Of a DNA stretch of 7,175 bases, positions 1 to 5,919 are shown in pieces. The DNA is from Limnohabitans sp. (lineage in GTDB: Bacteria > Planctomycetota > Phycisphaerae > Phycisphaerales > SM1A02), in contig JASGCF010000166.1 in assembly GCA_030054275.1 (NCBI GenBank), forward strand, positions 1-7,175, given 5' to 3'. Position 1 is the stretch's first letter. Each line of letters opens with the position of its first letter. The position numbers were made by a program, and so were the translations under genes. Below the pieces are notes generated by a model, which made no database searches, was not told the DNA's origin, and saw nothing but the letters and a program-made list of their open reading frames with translations.

Positions 1-482
1 TAGGTTCCTGAGGCAAGCGGGCCACTGAATCCGATGGATCCTGGCGAGATGGCCATGTCGGGCAGGATGTCCGCGCCGATGGTGGAGGATCCGAAGTGTG
101 CCCATCCGAGGAGTGGCGTGTTGATGTCGGTCCAGTCCGCTGGAATCGTGATCTGAGGTCCTGCTTGGAGGCCAACGAAACTGAATGCTCCGCCAACGCT
201 TGCCGCTTGTACGAAGAAGCCGTCGAGTTGGAGCCCTTCTGAGATCGTGAAGGTGATGTAGTCGAGGTCGTGGACGTCAGGCGTCGAAGACTGGCCAGAG
301 AGTCCGCGAAGCGTGTTCATGCCTTCGGTCAGCGCGATGATGCTCGGTGCAAAGCGATCATCCGAAGCATCACCATCCCGTGATTCGTCGAATGCAAGAA
401 TGTTGGCGGATGAGAGGGCGGTGAGACTGCATGAAAGTCCCATGACGGTGCAGTGGACTGCGAGTGTTGGAGATTTAGGCAT
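1..482 (-). CDS. Secreted protein of unknown function, N-terminal part (3' end outside window)
   Basis: The frame is open from an ATG at 480-482 to the window edge, giving 160 codons. A GGAG ribosome binding site lies at 491-494, 8 nt before the ATG, which supports this start. Residues 1-26 or 1-30 look like a Sec signal peptide: Lys3, then a hydrophobic stretch and small residues (SSA or ILA) before a likely cleavage site. The mature part begins FDESRDGDASDDRFAP. It goes on with a YITFTISEGLQLDGFFVQA strand pattern around residues 75-95, and later GWAHFG, GADILPDM and GFSGPLASG. From memory this pattern resembles secreted PEP-CTERM- or dockerin-anchored proteins of planctomycetes and cyanobacteria; no enzymatic motif is visible. 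The anchor, if any, would lie beyond the edge. The gene follows the phosphatase gene on the same strand, but a strong hairpin between them argues for separate transcription. The reading frame is secure; the function is unknown. Confidence 0.8.
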   Translation of the reverse strand, partial: MPKSPTLAVHCTVMGLSCSLTALSSANILAFDESRDGDASDDRFAPSIIALTEGMNTLRGLSGQSSTPDVHDLDYITFTISEGLQLDGFFVQAASVGGAFSFVGLQAGPQITIPADWTDINTPLLGWAHFGSSTIGADILPDMAISPGSIGFSGPLASGT

Positions 483-588
483 CAGAGTCGCTCCGCGCGG
501 CAAGTCAGATCAAAGCGTCCGCGCGTCTATGTTCTCCGTGCACTTGATTTGAATTGCGCGAAGATCAGAGTGACTACGTTTGAAATGC

Positions 589-620
589 GATACGACCTCG
601 GATCACTCCGAGGCCGTATC
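589..620 (-). terminator. Hairpin, probable terminator of the PhoD-like phosphatase gene
   Basis: This is a 13-bp inverted repeat with a 6-nt loop. The arms are at 589-601 and 608-620, and the single imperfect pair is a G-U wobble when read on the minus strand. It begins 28 nt after the stop codon of the phosphatase gene and precedes the next gene on that strand. The arm is followed on the minus strand by GCATTTC, so the U-tract is weak. The wobble makes the fold stronger in minus-strand RNA. The stem is seen directly; terminator function is inferred from position. Confidence 0.6.
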
Positions 621-648
621 ACTCTCTCCGACTCAGATGGACTTGATT

Positions 649-2493
649 TCAGCAATCGCCCCACGCACCGAGCACGGCCGCAAGGTCATCGCCATCAACA
701 GAACCGTTTCCGTCGATGTCTGCTGCGCACGAACCCGAGCAGGAGCCCCATGCAGCGAACAGCGTTGCGAGGTCTGCGCCATTCACGGTGCCGTCGGCGT
801 TCAAGTCTGCGCTGCAGAATCCACCGCGCGGATCAAGCACGATCTGCTGACGGACAGTGATTGGGCGCGCGATGATTGCTGCTGGATCGGCCGCTGCTTC
901 CGCCGGCGAGTACCAATCCACACCGTAGGTCGTGATCGTGAGTGCCTTCGATTGTGCATCGACGTCGAACTCCGTCCAACCGTAGTGGTGAGCGGCAACA
1001 GGTCCACCCACAACAAACTGTGCGTTGATCGCTGGATCTTGGATACCCGTCGGCGAGTAACCGTAGCCCGAGATGACGCCGTCGAGCACTTGCGCAATGA
1101 ACGCGTCTTTACCAGCGTTTGGAAGTGACTGATAGAACGCGTACTGCGCCGCGGAGATCGCGCCGGTGGTGAGACCGAGTTGCGCGAACGTCGGGCCTGC
1201 TGGCGCGGAGTACGCGACCGAGCCTGTGATGATTTCAAACATGCCCGTAAAGAGTTGCTGCGTTGGATTCGCGGGATTCGGAACAGTGATGTCGTTCACG
1301 ATCGTGCCGTGGAAATCTGCGGTCACAAAGATGACATTGCGAATGCCGAGCGCAACGATCTGCGAGAGAAGATACGCGCGCTCAGCTGCGTAGCCTTCCC
1401 AACGATCTTCACCAGCGAGCGGGCCGAAGTTCTGCATCGGCATCGAGGTCATCACGAACTTCCAAGTGACGCCCGCAGCTTCCGCACGCTGGAGATCTTG
1501 GAGCAGGAGCCCAAGTTGTGGGTAGCCGAGCATTGTGCGCGTCGGATTGAACGACGCTTGGATGAATGCGCCGACTTCGGCCGGATCAAATGGATTCGAG
1601 ACGGGCGGGAGGCTCGCGTCGCGGAAGCTGCGCGCATCAACCATGAACGTCGCCGCATCGCGGCCCCACTGGAACGAACGGTAGAGATTCGGACGACCAT
1701 CGACACGCGGGTCTCCAACAGTTGGCCACGTTGTTGGCACGATCGCGTTGTGCTCGACAAACGCTTGGAGGCCGTTCACATAGAGCGAGCCTTGGTTGTA
1801 CCAGCCGTTGACTGCATCGAACGCGCCACCGTCGAAGTCATTGGTGACCTCGTGATCGTCGATCATCGAGAACGTCGCAGTGCTCGCTGCAAGTTCACCC
1901 CACGGATCGATGCCGTGCGTGGGTTGGTAGTTTTCCACGTGCTTCGCGCGATACTCATCAAGCGTCGTTGCTTGCGGAACTGGAACAGCTGGGCTCGCAA
2001 CATCGGCGTAGATGGTGTCGCCAAGCTTTACGAAGTAATCGAGCGCGCGCTCATCGGCGTTGAGGATCGCGTTGTAGATGCCGACATCGCCGCGCCAGTC
2101 ACCGGTCACACCGAAGCGGAGGCCTGCAGGCGCTGCGTTCATGCCGATCATCGCGGCGCCCGTGGTGAAGGTCGCGGTGCGAACCTTCTTGCCATCGGTG
2201 ACGCGCACGAAGTGTGGAACGCCGAGGTCAAGTCCGCTGAGAAAGATCTTGCCCGGAAGCAGCGCGTTCTCGACGACGATCGACTGCTGCGAGATGATGT
2301 TGGTGAACGCGGCATCGCGTGCAACTTCGATCAGCACGGTGCCGGTGCCGGCCGCAGGGCGCACAAGAACAGCGGCGTTTCCGCCGATCGCGTCACCAAC
2401 GGCAACGCGGGGAAGCGCTTCGGACGGGAAACCGGCGTAGGTTGCGGTGGTGAGTACGAGAGTCGCAAAAAGCGTGGAGCGACAAAATTGCAT
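649..2493 (-). CDS. PhoD-like alkaline phosphatase/phosphodiesterase with C-terminal GC-type dockerin repeats
   Basis: The product has 614 residues. It starts at an ATG preceded by AAGGAG (2499-2504) with 5-nt spacing, a strong ribosome binding site. Residues 1-20 form a signal peptide ending TYA. It lacks twin arginines, unlike the Tat-exported PhoD of Bacillus, so Sec export is inferred. Residues 24-112 form a beta-rich domain matching the PhoD N-terminal domain. The metallophosphatase core follows, with motifs GDWRGD (131-136), KLGDTIYAD (156-164), DDHEVTND (212-219), WEGYAAERAYLL (365-376) and TADFHG (391-396). In this family such Asp, Asn and His clusters bind the active-site metals, and the enzymes release phosphate from mono- or diesters outside the cytoplasm. 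Residues 560-614 hold two calcium-loop repeats, DLNADGTVNGADL (563-575) and DIDGNGSVDGDDL (592-604), each followed by an AWG step. Cysteines lie at 560, 585, 589 and 614. This is the GC-type dockerin tail seen in Phycisphaerae-like planctomycetes. The family is certain; the natural substrate is not known. Confidence 0.93.
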   Translation of the reverse strand: MQFCRSTLFATLVLTTATYAGFPSEALPRVAVGDAIGGNAAVLVRPAAGTGTVLIEVARDAAFTNIISQQSIVVENALLPGKIFLSGLDLGVPHFVRVTDGKKVRTATFTTGAAMIGMNAAPAGLRFGVTGDWRGDVGIYNAILNADERALDYFVKLGDTIYADVASPAVPVPQATTLDEYRAKHVENYQPTHGIDPWGELAASTATFSMIDDHEVTNDFDGGAFDAVNGWYNQGSLYVNGLQAFVEHNAIVPTTWPTVGDPRVDGRPNLYRSFQWGRDAATFMVDARSFRDASLPPVSNPFDPAEVGAFIQASFNPTRTMLGYPQLGLLLQDLQRAEAAGVTWKFVMTSMPMQNFGPLAGEDRWEGYAAERAYLLSQIVALGIRNVIFVTADFHGTIVNDITVPNPANPTQQLFTGMFEIITGSVAYSAPAGPTFAQLGLTTGAISAAQYAFYQSLPNAGKDAFIAQVLDGVISGYGYSPTGIQDPAINAQFVVGGPVAAHHYGWTEFDVDAQSKALTITTYGVDWYSPAEAAADPAAIIARPITVRQQIVLDPRGGFCSADLNADGTVNGADLATLFAAWGSCSGSCAADIDGNGSVDGDDLAAVLGAWGDC

Positions 2494-2679
2494 ACTTTCT
2501 CCTTCGGTTTCGATGGGGGCTCAAAACAAGTGCGAGTGTTGGGACGCGCGAGAAGTACACAGCGCGTACATCTGCGTTCCGTGAATCGTCGATTGCGATC
2601 CCGTCAGGAGGTCGTTGATTTGGTGCGAAGGATGTGCAGGCGTTGCGTCAACATCACGAGCGTTTCGTAGACTGCACAT
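2494..2679. promoter_or_regulatory. Divergent intergenic region between the phosphatase and peptidase genes
   Basis: These 186 bp lie between two genes transcribed outward, so both promoters should be here. On the minus side a clear AAGGAG (2499-2504) serves the phosphatase. On the plus side no Shine-Dalgarno sequence precedes the GTG at 2680. Instead a weak -10-like TAGACT (2668-2673) lies 6 nt upstream, so transcription may begin at or very near the start codon. A TTGCGT at 2643-2648 is 19 nt from it and is a poor -35 candidate. No convincing minus-strand promoter was found. The promoter assignments are tentative. Confidence 0.3.
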
Positions 2680-5265
2680 GTGCTTACTCTTGTTCAGAAC
2701 GCTCTTTGCGTTGTTGCGACGCTTCATGCTGCATTCGCGCCTGAGGCCACGGCATTTCCCTCAGCCGAGACGATGCGCAGCCGCCTCGATGCTGCGCGTG
2801 CGCGCATCGCTTCGCAAACCGCGCAGTACCACGACCCAGTTGGGCCGCGAACATGGATCGACGGCACTCGGCTCTGGTATTGCGAAACGGCGAGAGACGG
2901 CGCGCGGCGCTGGTGGCTGGTCGACGCGCGGAAGGAGGGAAAAACGCCGCTTTTCAATCACGATGATGCGGCAAGTGTCACTCGTAGCGCATCGGATCGA
3001 TTGCCCGTGAAGACGATCGCTGTTGAGGGCGACATGGTGGTGGTTTCGTTTGAATCGCTCTCTGAACCTTTGCTGTTCGATCTCGCCACCGGGCGGCGTG
3101 TGGCCTTCTCAACCGAGGACAACGCGAAGGTCAAGAACGCGTTGAAAGCGCTCGAACTGCGACTGAAACCTGGCAGCGCACGCAGTCGCGGGCAAGGTGC
3201 CTCGAGCGGTGTGCGCTTTGTCAATCGACTCGATGAATCCGTTGAACTCTTCTGGGTCGACACGCGTGGCGCGGAGCGAAGTTATGGAAAAATCGCGGCT
3301 GGCGCAGAGCGCGAGCAACACACTTTCGGCGGCCACGCGTGGATTGTGAAGACCGCGGGTGGCGAAGTGCTTGGGCATGTTGTGGCAGCAGATGTTGAGA
3401 AAACGGCTGTGATTGAGCGTGCGGCGACGGATCGTGGCTCTTCTCCACGCGATCCTGAAGCTGTCGATCAAATCGACGGACAGCACGAGACGCAGCACGA
3501 GACGCACGGAACATCTTCACGCGACGGAAGCACTCGCTCGCGACTTCCTGTCGAAGTGGTACCTGAAGGGCCGAATCTCATCATTCGCGCGGAAGGGCTT
3601 GAGTTGTTCCGCACTACAGATGGAAGCGCGCGCGATGGATTTTTCGGTGGGCACTGGATTTCTGACGCGGGTGACGCGGTGTTTGCGATGCGCGTTCAGC
3701 GAGCTGATGCGCGACGCGTCACCATCGTTGAGGCATCACCGAAAGATCAATTGCAGCCGAAGGTGCGCGCGTTTGACTATGTGAAGCCGGGTGACGCGAT
3801 TGATACCGTGATTCCCTGTCTCTTTCGTCTCGAGCGCGACGCGGCGGGCGCGCTGTCTGCGCGGGAAGTTCCGCTTGATCGCACGCTCTACGCAACGCCT
3901 TGGTCGATCGATCGCGTGCGCATGCTGCCCGGTGGCCGCGAGGTTGCGTTTCTGTACAACCAGCGAGGGCATCAAGTCGTGCGACTTGTTACGGTCGATC
4001 TTCTGACGGGCACCGCGCGCACCATCGCCGAACAGTCTTATCCAACCTTCGTCGATTACACCAACAAAGTGTGGATGCACTGGCTCGATGCAACGGGCGA
4101 GCTGCTTTGGATGACGGAGAGAAGTGGCTGGAATCACATTGAATTGATCGATGTCGCAACGGGTTCAGTGAAACGCCGCGTGACAGAAGGCGCGTGGAAT
4201 GTGCGGCGCGTGGCACATGTTGATGAATCGGCGCGCACCATCGACATTGCATTGATGGGGCGTGACGCTGCGCAAGACCCCTATCACATACATCACGCGC
4301 GCGTTTCGCTTGATGCAGGCGAAGTGGTCATGCAGACCGCCGGAAATGGCACATGTCGCGTGGATTTTTCACCCGACCGCAGCGCACTCGTGTGTGTGCG
4401 CGCCCGAGTCGATGCGCCGCCGATCTATGAACTACGCCGCGCGCAGGATGGTGCGCTTGTCGTTGAACTCGGTCGCGCCGACGACTCAGCAGCGCGCGCG
4501 GCGGGTTGGATCGCGCCTGAACCGTTCGTCGCGAAAGGTCGTGACGGCGTGACCGACATTTGGGGCGTCGTCTATCGACCGACTGGCTACGACCCATCGC
4601 GTAAGTACCCGGTCATCGAGAACATCTACGCAGGCCCGCATGGTCAGCATGTGCCGAAGTGGTTTGAACTCGGCGGGCGCTCGCGTGAGTACGCCGAACT
4701 CGGCGCGATCGTCGTGCAGATCGATGGCATGGGCACGAATTGGCGCGGCAAGGCATTTCACGATGTCTGCTGGAAGAACTTGAAAGACGCGGGTTTCCCC
4801 GATCGCATCGCATGGATGCGCGCGCTTGCTGCGCGCGATGCGGCGATCGATTTGTCGCGCGTGGGGATTTTCGGAGGCAGCGCCGGCGGGCAAAACGCCA
4901 TGCGCGCTGTTCTTGATCATGCCGATTTCTACGACGTCGCAGTGGCCGATTGTGGATGCCACGATAATCGCATGGACAAGATCTGGTGGAACGAGCAGTG
5001 GATGGGCTGGCCCGTCGACGAGAGTTACGCGAAGAGTTCGAACATGGAAGATGCAGCGAAACTCGGCGGGAAACTCATGCTTGTGGTTGGCGGACTCGAC
5101 GAGAATGTCGATCCAGCGAGCACGATGCAGGTGGCGCAGAAACTGATTGACGCGGGCAAGGACTTCGAACTCCTCGTGATCCCAGACGCGGGCCACGGCG
5201 CCGCCGAGAGCGAGTACGGCAACAGTCGTCGCGCGCGGTTTCTCTTCGACGCACTGCGAGAGTGA
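2680..5265 (+). CDS. Exported S9 family serine peptidase, DPP IV type, with VHL-beta-like insert
   Basis: The product has 861 residues. GTG 2680 is the only reasonable start, because an in-frame stop lies at 2668; no Shine-Dalgarno sequence is visible. Residues 1-26 are hydrophobic and probably a signal peptide, although the n-region lacks Lys or Arg. A VHL-beta-like domain (about 178-245) and a polar linker (about 247-285) precede the DPPIV_N-type beta-propeller (about 290-610), where WLDATGELLWMTERSGWNHIEL is read around residues 468-489. The C-terminal alpha/beta-hydrolase carries the S9 triad: Ser734 in GGSAGG, Asp807 in GGLDENVD and His839 in AGHG. The Ser-Asp and Asp-His distances (73 and 32) are close to human DPP IV (78 and 32). 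Tyr650 in IYAGP matches the oxyanion tyrosine. Two departures are notable: GGSAGG replaces GWSYGG, and no DWVYEEE motif is seen where DPP IV anchors the peptide N-terminus. It is an exported peptidase with unsettled specificity. Confidence 0.93.
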   Translation: MLTLVQNALCVVATLHAAFAPEATAFPSAETMRSRLDAARARIASQTAQYHDPVGPRTWIDGTRLWYCETARDGARRWWLVDARKEGKTPLFNHDDAASVTRSASDRLPVKTIAVEGDMVVVSFESLSEPLLFDLATGRRVAFSTEDNAKVKNALKALELRLKPGSARSRGQGASSGVRFVNRLDESVELFWVDTRGAERSYGKIAAGAEREQHTFGGHAWIVKTAGGEVLGHVVAADVEKTAVIERAATDRGSSPRDPEAVDQIDGQHETQHETHGTSSRDGSTRSRLPVEVVPEGPNLIIRAEGLELFRTTDGSARDGFFGGHWISDAGDAVFAMRVQRADARRVTIVEASPKDQLQPKVRAFDYVKPGDAIDTVIPCLFRLERDAAGALSAREVPLDRTLYATPWSIDRVRMLPGGREVAFLYNQRGHQVVRLVTVDLLTGTARTIAEQSYPTFVDYTNKVWMHWLDATGELLWMTERSGWNHIELIDVATGSVKRRVTEGAWNVRRVAHVDESARTIDIALMGRDAAQDPYHIHHARVSLDAGEVVMQTAGNGTCRVDFSPDRSALVCVRARVDAPPIYELRRAQDGALVVELGRADDSAARAAGWIAPEPFVAKGRDGVTDIWGVVYRPTGYDPSRKYPVIENIYAGPHGQHVPKWFELGGRSREYAELGAIVVQIDGMGTNWRGKAFHDVCWKNLKDAGFPDRIAWMRALAARDAAIDLSRVGIFGGSAGGQNAMRAVLDHADFYDVAVADCGCHDNRMDKIWWNEQWMGWPVDESYAKSSNMEDAAKLGGKLMLVVGGLDENVDPASTMQVAQKLIDAGKDFELLVIPDAGHGAAESEYGNSRRARFLFDALRE
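3211..3414 (+). other. VHL-beta-like domain within the S9 peptidase (residues about 178-245)
   Basis: The segment begins VRFVNRLDESVELFWVD, continues RSYGKIAAGAEREQHTF and ends GGHAWIVKTAGGEVLG. It follows the order of the human von Hippel-Lindau beta domain: FVNRSPRVVLPVWLNFDG, then a Y-x-x-L-x-x-G-x-x-R turn, then SYRGHLWLFRDA. Key shared positions are Phe180-Val-Asn-Arg183, Trp192, Tyr202, Gly208, His214, Gly218-His219 and Trp221. I made this match by eye from memory of VHL. In the human protein this beta-sandwich binds hydroxyproline peptides. Whether the bacterial version binds anything is unknown. Confidence 0.7.
3481..3504 (+). repeat. Two perfect 12-bp tandem copies in the interdomain linker
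   Basis: The unit CAGCACGAGACG occurs twice in direct succession, encoding QHET twice, then a near-repeat giving HGT. It sits in a polar, low-complexity stretch (residues about 247-285) between the VHL-like domain and the propeller. This is typical of a flexible linker that can change length by slippage. Confidence 0.8.
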
Positions 5266-5326
5266 TGTTCGAGAGTGATCTGTTGTACGGCGGTTGTCGG
5301 CGTGTTGGAACAGAGAGCGCGGGGTC

Positions 5327-5362
5327 AAGTCTGTGATCCGCGTCGTGGGGTGCGACAGATTT
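5327..5362. repeat. Possible REP-like element with inverted repeat
   Basis: AAGTCTGT (5327-5334) and ACAGATTT (5355-5362) are complementary except for one G-U type position. They enclose 20 nt that contain a second small palindrome, GTCG/CGAC. The left arm overlaps GGGGTCAAGTCT, a head sequence that resembles short palindromic elements mobilised by Y1 (RAYT) transposases in other bacteria. The TTTT at 5360-5363 could also make it a weak terminator for the peptidase gene. The assignment is by memory only. Confidence 0.3.
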
Positions 5363-5368
5363 TGCACC

Positions 5369-5430
5369 GAGAGGAATTTCTCACGGAGAGGAATTTCTCA
5401 CGGAGACACGGAGGCACGGAGGCACAGAGA
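5369..5430. repeat. 17-bp tandem repeat plus 'cacggagg' tract
   Basis: The unit GAGAGGAATTTCTCACG occurs twice, perfectly and directly adjacent (5369-5385, 5386-5402). It is followed by 8- to 9-bp units of the form ACACGGAGG/CACGGAGG/CACAGAG up to about 5430. Read in one frame this gives GDTEARRHRE, a peptide that recurs in spurious 'hypothetical proteins' of many environmental bacteria. That marks it as a dispersed non-coding repeat rather than a gene. Confidence 0.75.
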
Positions 5431-5509
5431 GGCCGATGAGATTTGGTCGTCAACAGTGAGAGTTGAAGCGGAGGGTTTGCCGCTGAGTTTTTCGCGGGTA
5501 TCTCCGCGC

Positions 5510-5573
5510 TCAGATCTCCTCGATCTCCGCGCACTTCTTGGTCGCAAGGGCGTCGAGCTGATCGCAGTACTTC
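5510..5573 (-). pseudogene. Displaced frr 3' end, copy 1 (diverged only at synonymous sites)
   Basis: Read on the minus strand, this block encodes the same ending as frr, KYCDQLDALATKKCAEIEEI and a TGA. It differs from the working copy at 5528, 5546, 5558 and 5567. All four are third-codon changes that keep the amino acid: GCA/GCG, CTC/CTT, CAA/CAG and TAT/TAC. Upstream, homology to frr stops at 5573. The sequence beyond its stop (5508 and lower) differs from the spacer that follows the other two stops. It is a gene fragment with no start codon, probably the former native end of frr. Confidence 0.75.
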
Positions 5574-5713
5574 GTTCTTTGAGCGCTCGCGACTCGCTTC
5601 GCTTTCGCTCGCTTTGGTCGGCGCGCTTCGGAGTGAATCCTCAGCGGCCGGACGAAACCGTGAGACATCCGGCTCGCCGCCCCCAAAAACCCAACTTTGT
5701 ACTCAACTCTGTA
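5574..5713. repeat. 140-bp spacer element, copy 1
   Basis: It contains a GAGCGCTC palindrome, a run of CTCGCTTCGCTTTCGCTCGC repeats, a bulged hairpin (5644-5680), a CCCCCAAAAACCC tract and a GTACTCA direct repeat that starts near its end and runs into the next frr-tail block. Bases 5575-5713 are identical to the second spacer. No reading frame of its own is convincing. The composition resembles short non-autonomous palindromic elements, but no transposase or known end sequence is visible. Confidence 0.85.
5644..5680 (-). repeat. Bulged hairpin in spacer copy 1
   Basis: The arms are GCGG (5644-5647) plus CCGGACG (5648-5654), and CATCCGG (5666-5672) plus CCGC (5677-5680), with a CTCG bulge at 5673-5676 and an 11-nt loop. 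The one imperfect pair is a G-U wobble in minus-strand RNA and a C-A mismatch in plus-strand RNA, so the fold favours transcripts running out of frr. There is no U-tract, so it is not a standard terminator. Confidence 0.55.
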
Positions 5714-5714
5714 C

Positions 5715-5780
5715 TCAGATCTCCTCGATCTCTGCGCACTTCTTGGTCGCGAGGGCGTCGAGTTGATCGCAATACTTCAT
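5715..5780 (-). pseudogene. frr 3' end, copy 2 (identical to working copy), forms a 21-codon open frame
   Basis: This block matches the working frr end base for base up to 5778. The first spacer bases happen to create an ATG (5778-5780) in the frr frame, so it reads as a 21-residue open frame beginning MKYCDQLDAL and ending EEI. No Shine-Dalgarno sequence precedes it. It is most likely a fragment produced by tandem duplication, not an expressed peptide. Confidence 0.7.
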
Positions 5781-5918
5781 TCTTTGAGCGCTCGCGACTC
5801 GCTTCGCTTTCGCTCGCTTTGGTCGGCGCGCTTCGGAGTGAATCCTCAGCGGCCGGACGAAACCGTGAGACATCCGGCTCGCCGCCCCCAAAAACCCAAC
5901 TTTGTACTCAACTCTGTA
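5779..5918. repeat. 140-bp spacer element, copy 2
   Basis: It is identical to the first spacer apart from its first base (A here, G in copy 1). It lies directly after the working frr stop codon, so it forms the 3' untranslated region of frr on the minus strand. Confidence 0.9.
5849..5885 (-). repeat. Bulged hairpin in spacer copy 2, in the frr 3' UTR
   Basis: This is the same hairpin as in copy 1, shifted by 205 bp. On the minus strand it begins about 34 nt after the frr stop codon. It could protect the 3' end of frr mRNA or reduce read-through towards the convergent peptidase gene; neither is shown by the sequence. Confidence 0.5.
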
Positions 5919-5919
5919 C

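Larger units (their letters stand above)
5266..5508. other. Non-coding region downstream of the peptidase gene
   Basis: No credible gene is seen between the peptidase stop and the frr-tail repeat array. Open frames crossing it show no family resemblance, and their translations come from repeats. It contains a GGGGTCAAGTCT-type element with an inverted repeat (5327-5362), a 17-bp tandem repeat and a 'cacggaggcacggagg' tract (5369-5430). It also has a short CGCGG/CCGCG palindrome near 5493-5508 preceded on the plus strand by TTTTT. No clear rho-independent terminator for the peptidase gene is visible. By position, the last bases before 5509 should be the older 3' flank of frr if the insertion model for the array is right. 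Confidence 0.6.

Noticed and set aside
483..588. Promoter for the leftmost gene (TTCAAA ... CATAGA on the minus strand)
   Set aside because: Both boxes match the consensus poorly, and a match of this quality is expected by chance.
1180..2670. A 496-residue open frame on the plus strand opposite the phosphatase
   Set aside because: It is antisense to a clear PhoD-family gene, is rich in Arg and Cys, shows no family motif and is explained by GC-biased third positions of the real gene.
2678..3010. ATG at 2678 as the peptidase start
   Set aside because: It is in another frame (MCLLLFRTLF...) that stops at 3010 and does not reach the peptidase. GTG 2680 is in frame. A frameshift error near here cannot be fully excluded because the alternative start also gives a hydrophobic N-terminus.
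4486..5367. A 293-residue open frame on the minus strand opposite the peptidase C-terminus
   Set aside because: It overlaps the catalytic region of the S9 peptidase, and its translation is low-complexity and unlike any family I recognise.
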